Shown here: in pieces, positions 47,270 to 56,412 of the stretch | Position numbering within the stretch: position 1 is the stretch's first letter | Layout: the number at the start of each line of letters is the position of its first letter | NCBI GenBank assembly: GCA_022360175.1 | Contig: JAKSDI010000202.1 | Coordinates: 1-64,000, forward strand | DNA: 64,000 nt | Origin: Chitinophagales bacterium | GTDB lineage: Bacteria; Bacteroidota; Bacteroidia; Chitinophagales; Saprospiraceae | Direction of reading: 5' to 3' | Notes under the pieces: generated by a model | Databases searched by the model: none | Told to the model about the DNA's origin: nothing | Seen by the model: only the letters and a program-made list of their open reading frames with translations | Translations under genes and position numbers: made by a program

Positions 47270-49951
47270 CTACTCTAGAATTGTATCTGCATCCAAATTT
47301 ACATCTCCCATTTTGATAGCAATAAAATCTGCATCATTGATATTAACAGACATATTATTGATATTAAATTGACCAGGCACATTTTCTTCCCAGGGATTTG
47401 GGGGATTTGGAAAATTATAGGCTGTTGGTACAAAACGCCAGGAAGGTACGCCATTGGGAAATTCCGTCTCCACTCCTAATATCAGCTTACGAATTGCGAT
47501 CAGGTCTAGTGTAGTAATACTACCTGAATCATTTACATCTGCTGCAATTCGTTTATAAGGGCTATCTAATGGGCCTATCCCTAAAATATGCTGGGCAATA
47601 AGTACAATATCAAAAGTAGAAACCCCATTTAAAATGCCTTCATCGTAAGAAGGAGTGACAGTATAATCATAATCTTCTGATAAATCTGAAAACCAATAGC
47701 CATCTTCATTACTTATATGGAATCGATTATCTTGCCCAGTAAGCTCTACAAACACCCCTTCTACAATTTCATTTATTTCGGTAGTAATCATTCCGTATAC
47801 ATAAAGAGGGGATAGCCCTCCACAATAGGAGTGCATCAACAAAACATAGGTATTGCAGGTACTTCTATTTCCTGCCTCATCCCAGGCATTAATATCCAAC
47901 ACTTTTGTAGATTCATTGCCGAAGAACCCCAAATCACTACAATCAAAAAATATAGAATCTGCCTCTATATCCGGCTCTTCATCAAAAAGGTTTATTGAAT
48001 AGGTAATTTCCCCAGTATTACAAGGGTCATCATCTACTACAAGTTCTGTTAAGAATTCTGTAGGCGACAAATACACACCATATTCATCCGGGACTGAATC
48101 TCCATCAATATCAAAATGTATAAACTCAACTGCTTTCCCAAATACACAGTTTGGCACTGGTGGCGGTGTGCAATCTACTCCAATCTCCAAATCAAATTCT
48201 TCAACGGTACTATTTCCGCAATAATCAGTAGCATGTATTTCCAGAATATGATGCCCTTGTGGGAAAGTATGTGTGAATGCATAAATCCCTCCACTTTGAA
48301 GCGACAAACCAGCGGTCAATTCCTCATCAATGGTTTCATCAGCCTCATAATCTACAAATACACTCACTTCCGGCCGATCTATTTCGCCCAAATAGCTAAA
48401 TTGATTATAACAAGAATCTATAGCCTGAAAAGTAATGGTATCTACCGTTTCACAACTGCCATTTGTATCCGCACAGATGGCATTGGAGCTTAGCACATTT
48501 ACAACAGGAGGGATCGTATCAAACACATTAAGTATTTGGATGTATCTTAATGGCCGACTCAAGTCATTATCGATTGCACGCCAATAGCCTTTTATACCAT
48601 GACAGTTATTTTCAGTTCCAAAAGGTTCTAAATTTTCCTCATCCGAATCCCGGTCCAGATAAATCGAATCATTGCGAATAAGTGCCCATAAGTATTCATC
48701 ACCAGGATTGCCGTCACAATCTTCATCCCTATGCAAAAATTGATCTTCACCACTTTGTACTTCACAGGGAAATTCTACTTTTATAGTTCTAAATATTTTA
48801 AAGCATTCTTCTACAGAAGATGAGAAAAAATCATCCTCATAATCTGCCAATACCACAGAGTCACAACCATAATTATATATTTCTACCATTTCTGGTTCAT
48901 TCATTTCTACATAAATACTGTTATCTTTTGGAAAGCGGATTTCTGTATCATGAGAAGGAGTAATCATCACGGATTGCCCACAAGTATCTCCTGTCAATCC
49001 ATTATTATCGACAGGTACAAACCGCCGGATAATTTGCCCTATACCACAAGCGTTAAGATCAATAATAGGTTCAATTTCTGTGATATACCCTCCACAGTTA
49101 TCAATCACACCAGGGGTACCGAACAAATTCTGCATTACCATGGTGTCTAGTGGACTAAAGTCTTCTGGTAGTTCATTACAGGCAAGACTGGCTGGGGCTG
49201 GAGGTTGGCAAATAGGCTGTGCTCCATCCAGGACATAGATTTCGGAATAACAGATGGAGACATTCCCTGCAAGGTCGATGACCATCAAATCCACATCAAT
49301 TGTATCTCCTACATCACAACAGAAGATTTCAATAAAATTGCCCCATGGAGAAACCTCCAGGCCACAGTTATTTTCCAGTGTATCATATTGATGTCTTCGG
49401 ATTTGCAAACCGTCCAGTCCGCAATAATCATTAGAACCTGCATTAAAATTGTCGGCAGGTAATTGCCCAGAACCTTGCGAAGTCAGATATACATTCCGCC
49501 CTCCATCACAGATAGCGGAAGGTGCAACCTGATCTTCTACACAGAAGCCACAGTATTCCATCAATACATCTTCGCAATCAAAGGTTACCGTATAGCGTAT
49601 CAAATGGCATCCGATAGGTATTCCTGATAATACTCTTGTTGGAGCATCCCATCCTACTTCATCAAAATAGGTTGTATCCACCAGTGTTTCCACTACCTGG
49701 CCATTTGTATCCAATACCATAGAATCCTGTAGTAAAAACACCTCCGTATGTATCTCCCAGGCACCACAGACCTGGTCACTAACTACATCTGGAAATGGAA
49801 ACTCAATAGTTGCCGTACAGGAAAAAGGATCCGTACTATAAGTTAGATCGCCCGTTGGGCAAGCAACCGATATTACATTTGCAGAACTTAAAAAACCTAG
49901 CATTGCCATCCATAAATAGGCAATAGAGTGATATGCATAGAGCGCGGCCAT
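47270..49951 (-). CDS. Exported dockerin-like protein (larger paralogue)
   Basis: The 893-residue protein has an N-terminal hydrophobic segment (IAYLWMAMLGFLSSANVISVA) and several Cys-rich HYR/Ig-like segments (about 30-700), including CTPPPVPNCVFGKAVEF and NAWDEAGNRSTCNTYVLL, which also occur in the smaller paralogue. It finishes with a dockerin-like pair, GVSTFDIVLIAQHILG and IAADVNDSGSITTLDLIAIRKLILG, then DFIAIKMGDVNLDADTILE. As in the paralogue, no T9SS C-terminal sorting domain is present. It is probably anchored through protein-protein contact or released. Function is unknown. Confidence 0.8.
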   Translation of the reverse strand: MAALYAYHSIAYLWMAMLGFLSSANVISVACPTGDLTYSTDPFSCTATIEFPFPDVVSDQVCGAWEIHTEVFLLQDSMVLDTNGQVVETLVDTTYFDEVGWDAPTRVLSGIPIGCHLIRYTVTFDCEDVLMEYCGFCVEDQVAPSAICDGGRNVYLTSQGSGQLPADNFNAGSNDYCGLDGLQIRRHQYDTLENNCGLEVSPWGNFIEIFCCDVGDTIDVDLMVIDLAGNVSICYSEIYVLDGAQPICQPPAPASLACNELPEDFSPLDTMVMQNLFGTPGVIDNCGGYITEIEPIIDLNACGIGQIIRRFVPVDNNGLTGDTCGQSVMITPSHDTEIRFPKDNSIYVEMNEPEMVEIYNYGCDSVVLADYEDDFFSSSVEECFKIFRTIKVEFPCEVQSGEDQFLHRDEDCDGNPGDEYLWALIRNDSIYLDRDSDEENLEPFGTENNCHGIKGYWRAIDNDLSRPLRYIQILNVFDTIPPVVNVLSSNAICADTNGSCETVDTITFQAIDSCYNQFSYLGEIDRPEVSVFVDYEADETIDEELTAGLSLQSGGIYAFTHTFPQGHHILEIHATDYCGNSTVEEFDLEIGVDCTPPPVPNCVFGKAVEFIHFDIDGDSVPDEYGVYLSPTEFLTELVVDDDPCNTGEITYSINLFDEEPDIEADSIFFDCSDLGFFGNESTKVLDINAWDEAGNRSTCNTYVLLMHSYCGGLSPLYVYGMITTEINEIVEGVFVELTGQDNRFHISNEDGYWFSDLSEDYDYTVTPSYDEGILNGVSTFDIVLIAQHILGIGPLDSPYKRIAADVNDSGSITTLDLIAIRKLILGVETEFPNGVPSWRFVPTAYNFPNPPNPWEENVPGQFNINNMSVNINDADFIAIKMGDVNLDADTILE

Positions 49952-50036
49952 CTTTTATTTGTTAAGAGAGATTATGAAATATAATTATCAAAGCAGATGA
50001 CAATGTCGCCCTAAAGTAAGGAATTATTAGAAATTA

Positions 50037-50468
50037 TCAAATATGCTCACATCTGGCTTTGATTGCTTCATTCATTTTGACAAATGCCTGCTCTGTTTGC
50101 GTTCCGATCATTTTCATAATCAAACCAGATAGTATGCCTCTGAAGTTTTCTCCATGAATAAAACGAGTTGTGCCATTTCCGATATCTTCCAACAAAAAAT
50201 AATGCTCTCCATCAAATAGCCCTTTCACCAATAAATGTCCTTCCCAGCGGAAAGCCTTATTTTCATTTACCTCCAGTACCTGGGGCTTAAACACCTGAGG
50301 TTTTTGCCCTTCCAGCATCATCGTATTTTTAAGGCGACTTCCTTCCATAGCCTCCCCTTCTATCAGTATAAATGGATTCCATTCAGGATAAGCAGAAAAA
50401 TTAATTAATTCCTCCCAAACTTTTTCTGGGCTTGCGTTGATGATGATTTCTGTTTTAATCTTTTTCAT
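50037..50468 (-). CDS. SRPBCC (START/PYR-like) domain protein
   Basis: This 143-residue protein is a single SRPBCC domain: TEIIINASPEKVWEELINFSAYPEWNPFI at the start, RFIHGENFRGILSGLIMKMIG near the end, and a long C-terminal helix. The fold has a deep hydrophobic cavity for lipids or other small ligands. No ligand or partner is indicated. Divergent from the AraC gene, with palindromic repeats in between. Confidence 0.88.
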   Translation of the reverse strand: MKKIKTEIIINASPEKVWEELINFSAYPEWNPFILIEGEAMEGSRLKNTMMLEGQKPQVFKPQVLEVNENKAFRWEGHLLVKGLFDGEHYFLLEDIGNGTTRFIHGENFRGILSGLIMKMIGTQTEQAFVKMNEAIKARCEHI

Positions 50469-50483
50469 TTTTTTTTATTTGTA

Positions 50484-50571
50484 GGGCGGATTGCAATCCG
50501 CCCATGACTTTGAGTTGAGATTTGTTTGGGCGAATTGCAATTCGCCCGTGGCAGTGAATTGCAATTCGCCC
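50484..50571. repeat. REP-like perfect palindromes (GGGCGRATTGCAATYCGCCC)
   Basis: Two perfect 20-bp palindromes (50484-50503 and 50528-50547) differ only at two symmetric positions. A third copy, partly degraded, has its core GAATTGCAATTC at 50556-50567. This GTAGGGCG..CGCCC type is common in several phyla as REP elements. Confidence 0.9.
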
Positions 50572-50631
50572 GCAACGCCACAAAGATGTCCTTCTTTCCA
50601 CCTCTTTTGATGCGCAGTAAATGCCTAAACA

Positions 50632-50661
50632 TTGACATTTCATGCCAAACACATATCTTTG
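50632..50661 (+). promoter_or_regulatory. Promoter of the araC-amidohydrolase-glsA cluster
   Basis: TTG at 50632-50634 and TATCTTTG at 50654-50661 (exact TAnnTTTG) have 19-nt spacing. The -7 box ends only 4 bp before the ATG at 50666, so the transcript would be nearly leaderless. The alternative ATG at 50642 would lie upstream of transcription start. Confidence 0.7.
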
Positions 50662-50665
50662 GGAC

Positions 50666-51676
50666 ATGTCATTTCGAGCCCGATTTATAGCGAATGTTAT
50701 TCAGTTTGCCGCTCAGCAAGGAGTTAGTCGGCAGCAATTATTGAGTATTACAGGTAAAACGATGGAAGAATTACATGATGAAACGCTTTCCTTTGAGGCA
50801 CCTGTGTACAATCAGATCATCGAGCACATCGTTGGCGAAAGCAGTAATGCTCATTTTGGACTTCAATTTGGAGCATCTCTTGCTTTATCCGCTGCGGGTT
50901 TAGTGGTACAAATTGTGCAGAGCAGCAGAACGGTAGAAGAAGCATTACATTATATGGTTTCTTTTAATAATCTCGGCTGTCAGTCTCTTCCCTTTAGCCT
51001 ACAACAAATCAATGACGAGTGGCAACTTTCGGTGCAACCTAATTTCCAATGGGAGCAACAGTCTCCTATAGCAGTTCGACATACAATGGATGGAATGATG
51101 GTTTTTACTTTAAGACAATTTCAATCATTGACTCGGCAACGTTATGAGCCTCTACGTATACACTTCAGCTATCCACGCCCCAAGCATTTTATGATTTATG
51201 AGCGCTACTTCAATTGCTCAATATCGTTCAGTCAACCAACTACTGCCCTCTTTTTAAATAAGCGCCAGGTAGCGGAGCCAATTATTACCAGTGATTATCA
51301 GTTGTTGCAGTTATTGGTTAGTTATGCGGAGCGGAAACTTACATTTTTACAAAAAAATAAAGGCTTCATCAATGGCGTACGGCAAATTATTCTGCAATTG
51401 TCTACACCTCAATTTCCAACTATCGAACAAGTAGCTGATAATTTAAATCTGAGTGTAAGGAGTTTTCAACGCAGGCTTAAAGAAGAAGGATTAACTTATA
51501 AAAAGATGATAGATACGCTCAAACATCAGTTTGCATTAGAGTATCTGAAAAATATATCCCTTCCGGTAAAAGAAGTAGCTTATTTACTAGATTATGCGGA
51601 TACCAGTTCATTTATCCGCTCATTTAAAAGATGGGAAGGAAGCAGCCCTGAAGAATGGAGAAAATCATTGGACTAA
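50666..51676 (+). CDS. AraC-family transcriptional regulator (OruR/ArgR type)
   Basis: With the ATG at 50666, chosen because the promoter overlaps the earlier ATG, the protein has 336 residues. The N-terminal part (about 20-180; FGLQFGASLALSAAGLVVQIVQSS) matches the arabinose-binding-like domain of regulators such as OruR and ArgR. The C-terminal part is a double helix-turn-helix: ADNLNLSVRSFQRRLKEEGLTYKKMIDTLK and VKEVAYLLDYADTSSFIRSFKRWEGSSPEEWRK. It is followed after 19 bp by an amidohydrolase gene and then glsA, so it may control nitrogen release from acyl-amino acids or glutamine. Confidence 0.9.
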   Translation: MSFRARFIANVIQFAAQQGVSRQQLLSITGKTMEELHDETLSFEAPVYNQIIEHIVGESSNAHFGLQFGASLALSAAGLVVQIVQSSRTVEEALHYMVSFNNLGCQSLPFSLQQINDEWQLSVQPNFQWEQQSPIAVRHTMDGMMVFTLRQFQSLTRQRYEPLRIHFSYPRPKHFMIYERYFNCSISFSQPTTALFLNKRQVAEPIITSDYQLLQLLVSYAERKLTFLQKNKGFINGVRQIILQLSTPQFPTIEQVADNLNLSVRSFQRRLKEEGLTYKKMIDTLKHQFALEYLKNISLPVKEVAYLLDYADTSSFIRSFKRWEGSSPEEWRKSLD

Positions 51677-51695
51677 GTCATTTAAAATACCCATA

Positions 51696-53090
51696 ATGTA
51701 TATGTACTACCGAATAGCCATATTTTTTTATACCTCACTGCTAGCGTTTGCACTAAACGCTCAAAACCCAATTGCGGATCTCAAAGCCAGCGCAAAAGCC
51801 AGCCACTCCGTTTTAGGAGGGGAACAGGATCAGTATGAAGCCTTAAAAAAGGCAATTGCGGAAGATTATTCTTATCTGGAAGCACTCTATATCCATTATC
51901 ATCAAAATCCCGAATTATCCTTTTATGAAAAGGAAACCTCCAGGCGAATGGCAGAAGAGCTGCAAAAAATAGGTTTCGAAGTAACTGAAAAAGTAGGTGG
52001 TTATGGCGTAGTAGGAGTTTATAAAAATGGTAATGGGCCTACCATTCTCGTCAGAGCTGATATGGATGCTTTGCCAATTGTAGAAGAAACCGGTAAATCC
52101 TATGCCAGCACAGTTACGACTACTGACGAACAAGGCAAGACAGTAGGTGTAATGCACGCCTGTGGCCATGATGTACATATGACCGTATGGACGGGAACTG
52201 CACGGCGGTTGATTGACCTAAAAGATCAATGGTCTGGTACATTGGTTTTTATTGGGCAACCAGCAGAAGAAAGAGCAGGTGGAGCAAAAGCGATGCTCGG
52301 AGATGGACTATTTGAGCGTTTCCCTGTACCTGATCATGCAATTGCTTTACACGTCAATAGCAACCTTGCAGCAGGAAAAGTAGGCTATTGCCCTGGTTAT
52401 ACCATGGCCAATGTAGACATGATGGATATTTCGGTATATGGAGAAGGAGGACATGGTGCTTATCCTCATACTACAAAAGATCCGGTCATACTTGCTGCTC
52501 GCATTGTAGTAGCCTTGCAAACTATTGTAAGTCGGGAAATTTCTCCTCTAGAACCTGCAGTAGTCACCGTAGGAGCCATTAATGGTGGAACAAAAGGGAA
52601 TGTCATTCCCAATGAAGTGCAATTACAACTTACAATGCGTTCGTATTCCGATGAAGTGCGCAATGCTATCATTGAAAAGATTGAGCGCATTTGTAAAGGG
52701 GTGGCCATTTCAGCGGGGCTAGAAGAAGATCAATATCCAAAGATTGTACTTAGAGATGAATTCACGCCTGCCACTTACAATCAACCAGCACTTACTGGAC
52801 GCCTGGCAAGTGTATTTCAGGAAGCACTAGGTGAAGCTAATGTAGTAGAAACCAGCCCTGTGATGGGTGGTGAAGACTTCAGTATGTATGGCCGAACAGA
52901 ACAAGAAGTGCCTATTATGATGTTTTGGCTAGGAGCAGTAGAACCAACTAAGGTAGAAGCTGCCGAAAAAGGAGAGATCAATCTCCCATCTTTACACAAC
53001 TCGGGTTTTGCACCAGAGCCCAAAGCTAGTATAAAGACTGGAGTACTTGCTATGACCGCGGCAGCACTTGATTTGCTAAAGCCTAATTGA
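51696..53090 (+). CDS. Exported M20 family amidohydrolase
   Basis: The start at 51696 gives a signal peptide (YRIAIFFYTSLLAFALNA); the longer frame overlaps the AraC gene. The 464-residue enzyme has the M20D metal-binding motifs: DMDALPIVEE, HACGHDVHMTVWTG, PAEERAGGAKAML, ALHVN and MGGEDFSMYG. It is of the N-acyl-amino-acid/hippurate hydrolase type, which releases amino acids from N-acetyl or N-benzoyl conjugates. Export suggests periplasmic scavenging. It is in the same transcription unit as glsA (4-bp gap). Confidence 0.93.
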   Translation: MYMYYRIAIFFYTSLLAFALNAQNPIADLKASAKASHSVLGGEQDQYEALKKAIAEDYSYLEALYIHYHQNPELSFYEKETSRRMAEELQKIGFEVTEKVGGYGVVGVYKNGNGPTILVRADMDALPIVEETGKSYASTVTTTDEQGKTVGVMHACGHDVHMTVWTGTARRLIDLKDQWSGTLVFIGQPAEERAGGAKAMLGDGLFERFPVPDHAIALHVNSNLAAGKVGYCPGYTMANVDMMDISVYGEGGHGAYPHTTKDPVILAARIVVALQTIVSREISPLEPAVVTVGAINGGTKGNVIPNEVQLQLTMRSYSDEVRNAIIEKIERICKGVAISAGLEEDQYPKIVLRDEFTPATYNQPALTGRLASVFQEALGEANVVETSPVMGGEDFSMYGRTEQEVPIMMFWLGAVEPTKVEAAEKGEINLPSLHNSGFAPEPKASIKTGVLAMTAAALDLLKPN

Positions 53091-53094
53091 TAAT

Positions 53095-54009
53095 ATGGAT
53101 TATCAAAAAATCATACATCAAATTGCAGAGGAAGCTAAAAAGGAATTGGGTAAGGGAAAGATAGCTAATTACATTCCAGCTTTAGCTAATATACCTTCCG
53201 ATAAATTTGGCATTGCAATAGAAACTATCAAGGGAGAGCGCTATAGTTTTGGAGATTATGACGAGCCTTTTTCGATACAGAGTATCTCTAAGGTTTTTAC
53301 ACTCATGATGGCTTTCACCAAAGAAAATACAAAGCTGTGGCAACGAGTAGACGTAGAACCTTCCGGCAATCCCTTCAATTCACTCGTACAATTGGAATTC
53401 GAAGCAGGCATACCACGTAATCCCTTTATCAATGCCGGTGCACTGGTGGTTACGGATATTTTACTTGACCATTACGCTAGCCCCAAAGCTAGTATTCTTG
53501 ACTATGTGCGCCGTTTATCGGGTTCTGATGATGTCTATTTTGATTATGAAGTTGCTGCCTCAGAACGGGAGTTCGGTTATACCAACACCGCGCTGGTGAA
53601 CTTCTTGAAAAGCCACAAAAATATACATAACCATATTGATAAAGTCCTGGATGTTTATTTCCATCAATGTTCTATAAGAATGTCCTGCCAACAATTGGCT
53701 CATGCTTTTCTAACGCTTGCCAATCACGGTGTACATCCAGATACAAAAGAACAGATATTAAGCCGAAGCCAGGCAAAAAGAATCAATGCTATTATGCTTA
53801 CCTGTGGGTTTTATGATCAGGCTGGAGAGTTCGCATTTTGTGTAGGCATGCCAGGAAAAAGTGGTGTAGGAGGAGGTATTGTAGCTGTTATTCCTGAAGA
53901 ATTGGCGATAGCTGTCTGGAGCCCTGAATTGAATGAGCATGGCAACTCTAAAGCAGGAATTAGTGTATTGGAGCAGTTTACAACTCTGACGGGTTTATCT
54001 ATCTTTTAA
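53095..54009 (+). CDS. glsA: Glutaminase A
   Basis: It converts glutamine to glutamate and ammonia. The 304-residue length is typical. Diagnostic features are IANYIPALANIPSDKFGIAI, the nucleophile motif S63-I-S-K66 in FSIQSISKVFTLMMAF, PSGNPFNSLVQLE, GIPRNPFINAGALVV and GMPGKSGVGGGIVAV, all of the beta-lactamase-fold glutaminase family. Downstream of an amidohydrolase and an AraC regulator, it suggests a nitrogen-scavenging unit. A Gfo/Idh/MocA gene follows after 30 bp. Confidence 0.96.
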   Translation: MDYQKIIHQIAEEAKKELGKGKIANYIPALANIPSDKFGIAIETIKGERYSFGDYDEPFSIQSISKVFTLMMAFTKENTKLWQRVDVEPSGNPFNSLVQLEFEAGIPRNPFINAGALVVTDILLDHYASPKASILDYVRRLSGSDDVYFDYEVAASEREFGYTNTALVNFLKSHKNIHNHIDKVLDVYFHQCSIRMSCQQLAHAFLTLANHGVHPDTKEQILSRSQAKRINAIMLTCGFYDQAGEFAFCVGMPGKSGVGGGIVAVIPEELAIAVWSPELNEHGNSKAGISVLEQFTTLTGLSIF

Positions 54010-54039
54010 TTAAGCATTTTTTATCAGTAGCCTATTTTT

Positions 54040-55050
54040 ATGGCTAAAGCAAAACATTCTATTATGTCTCGACCATTCCATTGGGGAATTATTGGACCTG
54101 GAAAAATTGCTCACAAATTTGCACAGGATATTGTAAAGCTGGAGGGAGCAACAGTTCACGCCGTAGCTTCGCGAGCAAAAGAACGCGCCAATGCTTTTGC
54201 TGAGCGTTATAATATCTCCCATGCTTTTGGATCTTATGAGGGAATCCTATCCTGCCCTGACCTCGATGCTATCTATATAGCTACACCTCATAATAGCCAT
54301 TACGAGCATACACTTCGCTGTATAGATGCGGGGATACCCGTACTTTGCGAAAAGCCTTTTGCCATGAATAGTCATCAAGCCAGAGAAATGGTAGAAAGAG
54401 CACAATCCAGGCAAGTATTTTTGATGGAAGCACTATGGACCCGTTTTTTACCGACTACCCTTAAAACGCTCGAATTAATAGAAAGTGGTGCTATAGGCGA
54501 AGTTGTGTCACTCAAAGCGGACTTTGGGTTCCAGGCAACCTTTGAACCCGAAGGACGCCTTTTTAATCCAGATCTGGGAGGTGGAGCATTATTGGATATT
54601 GGAATTTATCCCGTATTTCTTGCTTTGCTGATCCTGGGCAAACCTTCGCAGGTAAATGCACTGGCAAAAAAAGGAGCAACTGGTGTAGACGTAGATACCG
54701 GAATGCTTTTACAATATGATGATGGACGCATAGCTCACTTACATGCCAGCCTCTTAGCAAGAACAAAAACAGAGGCATTTATATATGGCGAGCATGGTAC
54801 TATACATCTGCACACACGCTGGCATGAACCTACAAGTATGAGTATTATCAGCCCTGACGGACGCCCTACAAACTATCACTTCGAATGGCCCAATAATGGT
54901 TATGGTTTTGAAGCTCAGGAGGTCATGAAATGCATCCGTCAGGAATTAACAGAAAGTCCTTTATGGCCTTTGGCAAAAACATTAGAATTAATGAATTTGC
55001 TAGATACTATCAGAGCAGAAATAGGCCTTAGCTATCCTGCTGATATGTAA
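54040..55050 (+). CDS. Gfo/Idh/MocA family oxidoreductase
   Basis: This 336-residue protein (start 54040; an in-frame ATG at 54064 directly before RPFHWGIIGPGKIAHKF is an alternative) has an N-terminal Rossmann motif GPGKIA, the typical VLCEKPFAMNSHQAREMV helix with the conserved catalytic-region Lys, and a C-terminal substrate domain. The family oxidises or reduces sugars and cyclitols with NAD(P). The closest resemblance is to dihydrodiol/xylose-dehydrogenase-like members. It is possibly the last gene of the araC cluster. Confidence 0.88.
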   Translation: MAKAKHSIMSRPFHWGIIGPGKIAHKFAQDIVKLEGATVHAVASRAKERANAFAERYNISHAFGSYEGILSCPDLDAIYIATPHNSHYEHTLRCIDAGIPVLCEKPFAMNSHQAREMVERAQSRQVFLMEALWTRFLPTTLKTLELIESGAIGEVVSLKADFGFQATFEPEGRLFNPDLGGGALLDIGIYPVFLALLILGKPSQVNALAKKGATGVDVDTGMLLQYDDGRIAHLHASLLARTKTEAFIYGEHGTIHLHTRWHEPTSMSIISPDGRPTNYHFEWPNNGYGFEAQEVMKCIRQELTESPLWPLAKTLELMNLLDTIRAEIGLSYPADM

Positions 55051-55064
55051 TCGTGTGGTACATT

Positions 55065-55112
55065 AGAGTATTGATTTCGGAGAAATTATATTTTTTGACT
55101 GGGCAAAAAAGA
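55065..55112. repeat. Second copy of the 4644-4692 repeat
   Basis: AGAGTATTGATTTCGGAGAA and the following T-run and GGGCAAAAAAG match 4644-4692 at roughly four positions in five. The terminal palindrome is degraded here. Confidence 0.65.
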
Positions 55113-55205
55113 GGAGATTCCTCCCAAGGATTAAATGAGAAACCAGATAGTATCGGCTGCTATATGACTCTCCGCTTTGCTACGATAAGTTAACATCTTT
55201 TTCCA

Positions 55206-55274
55206 TGGTCCACGAATTGCTCGAATTACACAAGAATCATAGTAATTTGTGTAATAAGTGTAATTCGTGGACCA
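55206..55274. repeat. Long palindromic repeat, TGGTCCACGAATT family
   Basis: The arms TGGTCCACGAATT (55206-55218) and AATTCGTGGACCA (55262-55274) are perfect. A second inner pair, GAATTACACAA against TTGTGTAAT, lies within. It stands between a convergent gene pair and may serve as a terminator while being a dispersed repeat. Confidence 0.75.
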
Positions 55275-55317
55275 ATCAAAACTCATCGTTTTACACTTAA
55301 CAAAACACTTACAAATT

Positions 55318-56412
55318 CTATTCTTCTGCAACTACTACTTCTGCTTGTTTCAGCACAAACCGTTTATAGTAACTGATTAACAAAGAAGTAATAGGGAGTG
55401 CTATTACCATGCCTATAATCCCGAATAAACCACCCCAGATGGATAATGATAACAATATAATAGCCGGATTAAGCCCGGTTGCTTCTCCCATAATACGTGG
55501 GACTAATACAATTTCCTGAATAGCTTGTACCACTGTAAATACTAATAAAACTAAACCTGCAACAGCCCAAAAGCTTTGTCCTGTCTCAGCAGATTGTATA
55601 GCCGCCAATGCAAGGGCAGGTACAAAACCCAGCATTTGTAAATAGGGTACAAAATTGAGCAATCCAACAAATATTCCTAATGCGATCCCCAGCGGTAGAT
55701 TAATGATTTTAAAACCAATTGCAAATAAGATACAAACCCATAACACCACATTGGCCTGTCCCCGAAAATAAACCTGCATTTCTTTTTCAACATCCCGCAC
55801 CAACATAACCAAAGTCTCCCGGTAGGTAGGAGGAATAGCAGACTCCCAATTACCTGCAAAGTCATCATAAAAAAGCATGATAAATACCAGGTACAGCATG
55901 AAAGTAACTACACTGAAGAGTCCTATCAGCAAACCTGCTGCACCACTAATGGCGCTCCATAGGTAACTGAGTACGGCCGCTCCATAAGTAGTAATATTTT
56001 CCTGATTGAGCATATTCTTCAGATCGTCACTGGCTAAAAAGTTATTGACCTGTTGTAAAAACTCTGCTGGCAGGAGTTCCTGATATTCGAAATTGGATAG
56101 GCTATCACTGAGAATTGCCTCTAGTTTGGCTAATTCATTGATCATGGACGGCAGTATTGCCAATCCCGCAATAACGATTAATGACAACAGGGAAAAAAGC
56201 GTAAGTATGACAGCAATCCAGCGGCGGCGAATCTTCAACCTTTTTTGAAAAAAAAGTACTATTGGTTCCAGTAAATAAGCAAATAAGAGTGCAATAAAAA
56301 AACTGGCCAAATAAGGACTTAGGTAATCCAATACCCAAAGAAAGATACCAATACCGCCCAGGTATAATAAAATATTCATAATGCGATCAAGGGTCCAGGT
56401 AGATTTTTGCAT
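55318..56412 (-). CDS. AI-2E / PerM family permease
   Basis: The 364-residue membrane protein has about seven to eight helices with the family landmarks ILLYLGGIGIFLWVLDYLSPYLASFFIALLFAYLLEPIV at the start, a soluble helical insert (about 105-165), and GIALGIFVGLLNFVPYLQMLGFVPALALA and ATGLNPAIILLSLSIWGGLFGIIGMVIALPIT towards the end. The family exports varied small molecules. The autoinducer-2 label applies only to some members. It ends in an acidic tail and appears monocistronic. Confidence 0.92.
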   Translation of the reverse strand: MQKSTWTLDRIMNILLYLGGIGIFLWVLDYLSPYLASFFIALLFAYLLEPIVLFFQKRLKIRRRWIAVILTLFSLLSLIVIAGLAILPSMINELAKLEAILSDSLSNFEYQELLPAEFLQQVNNFLASDDLKNMLNQENITTYGAAVLSYLWSAISGAAGLLIGLFSVVTFMLYLVFIMLFYDDFAGNWESAIPPTYRETLVMLVRDVEKEMQVYFRGQANVVLWVCILFAIGFKIINLPLGIALGIFVGLLNFVPYLQMLGFVPALALAAIQSAETGQSFWAVAGLVLLVFTVVQAIQEIVLVPRIMGEATGLNPAIILLSLSIWGGLFGIIGMVIALPITSLLISYYKRFVLKQAEVVVAEE

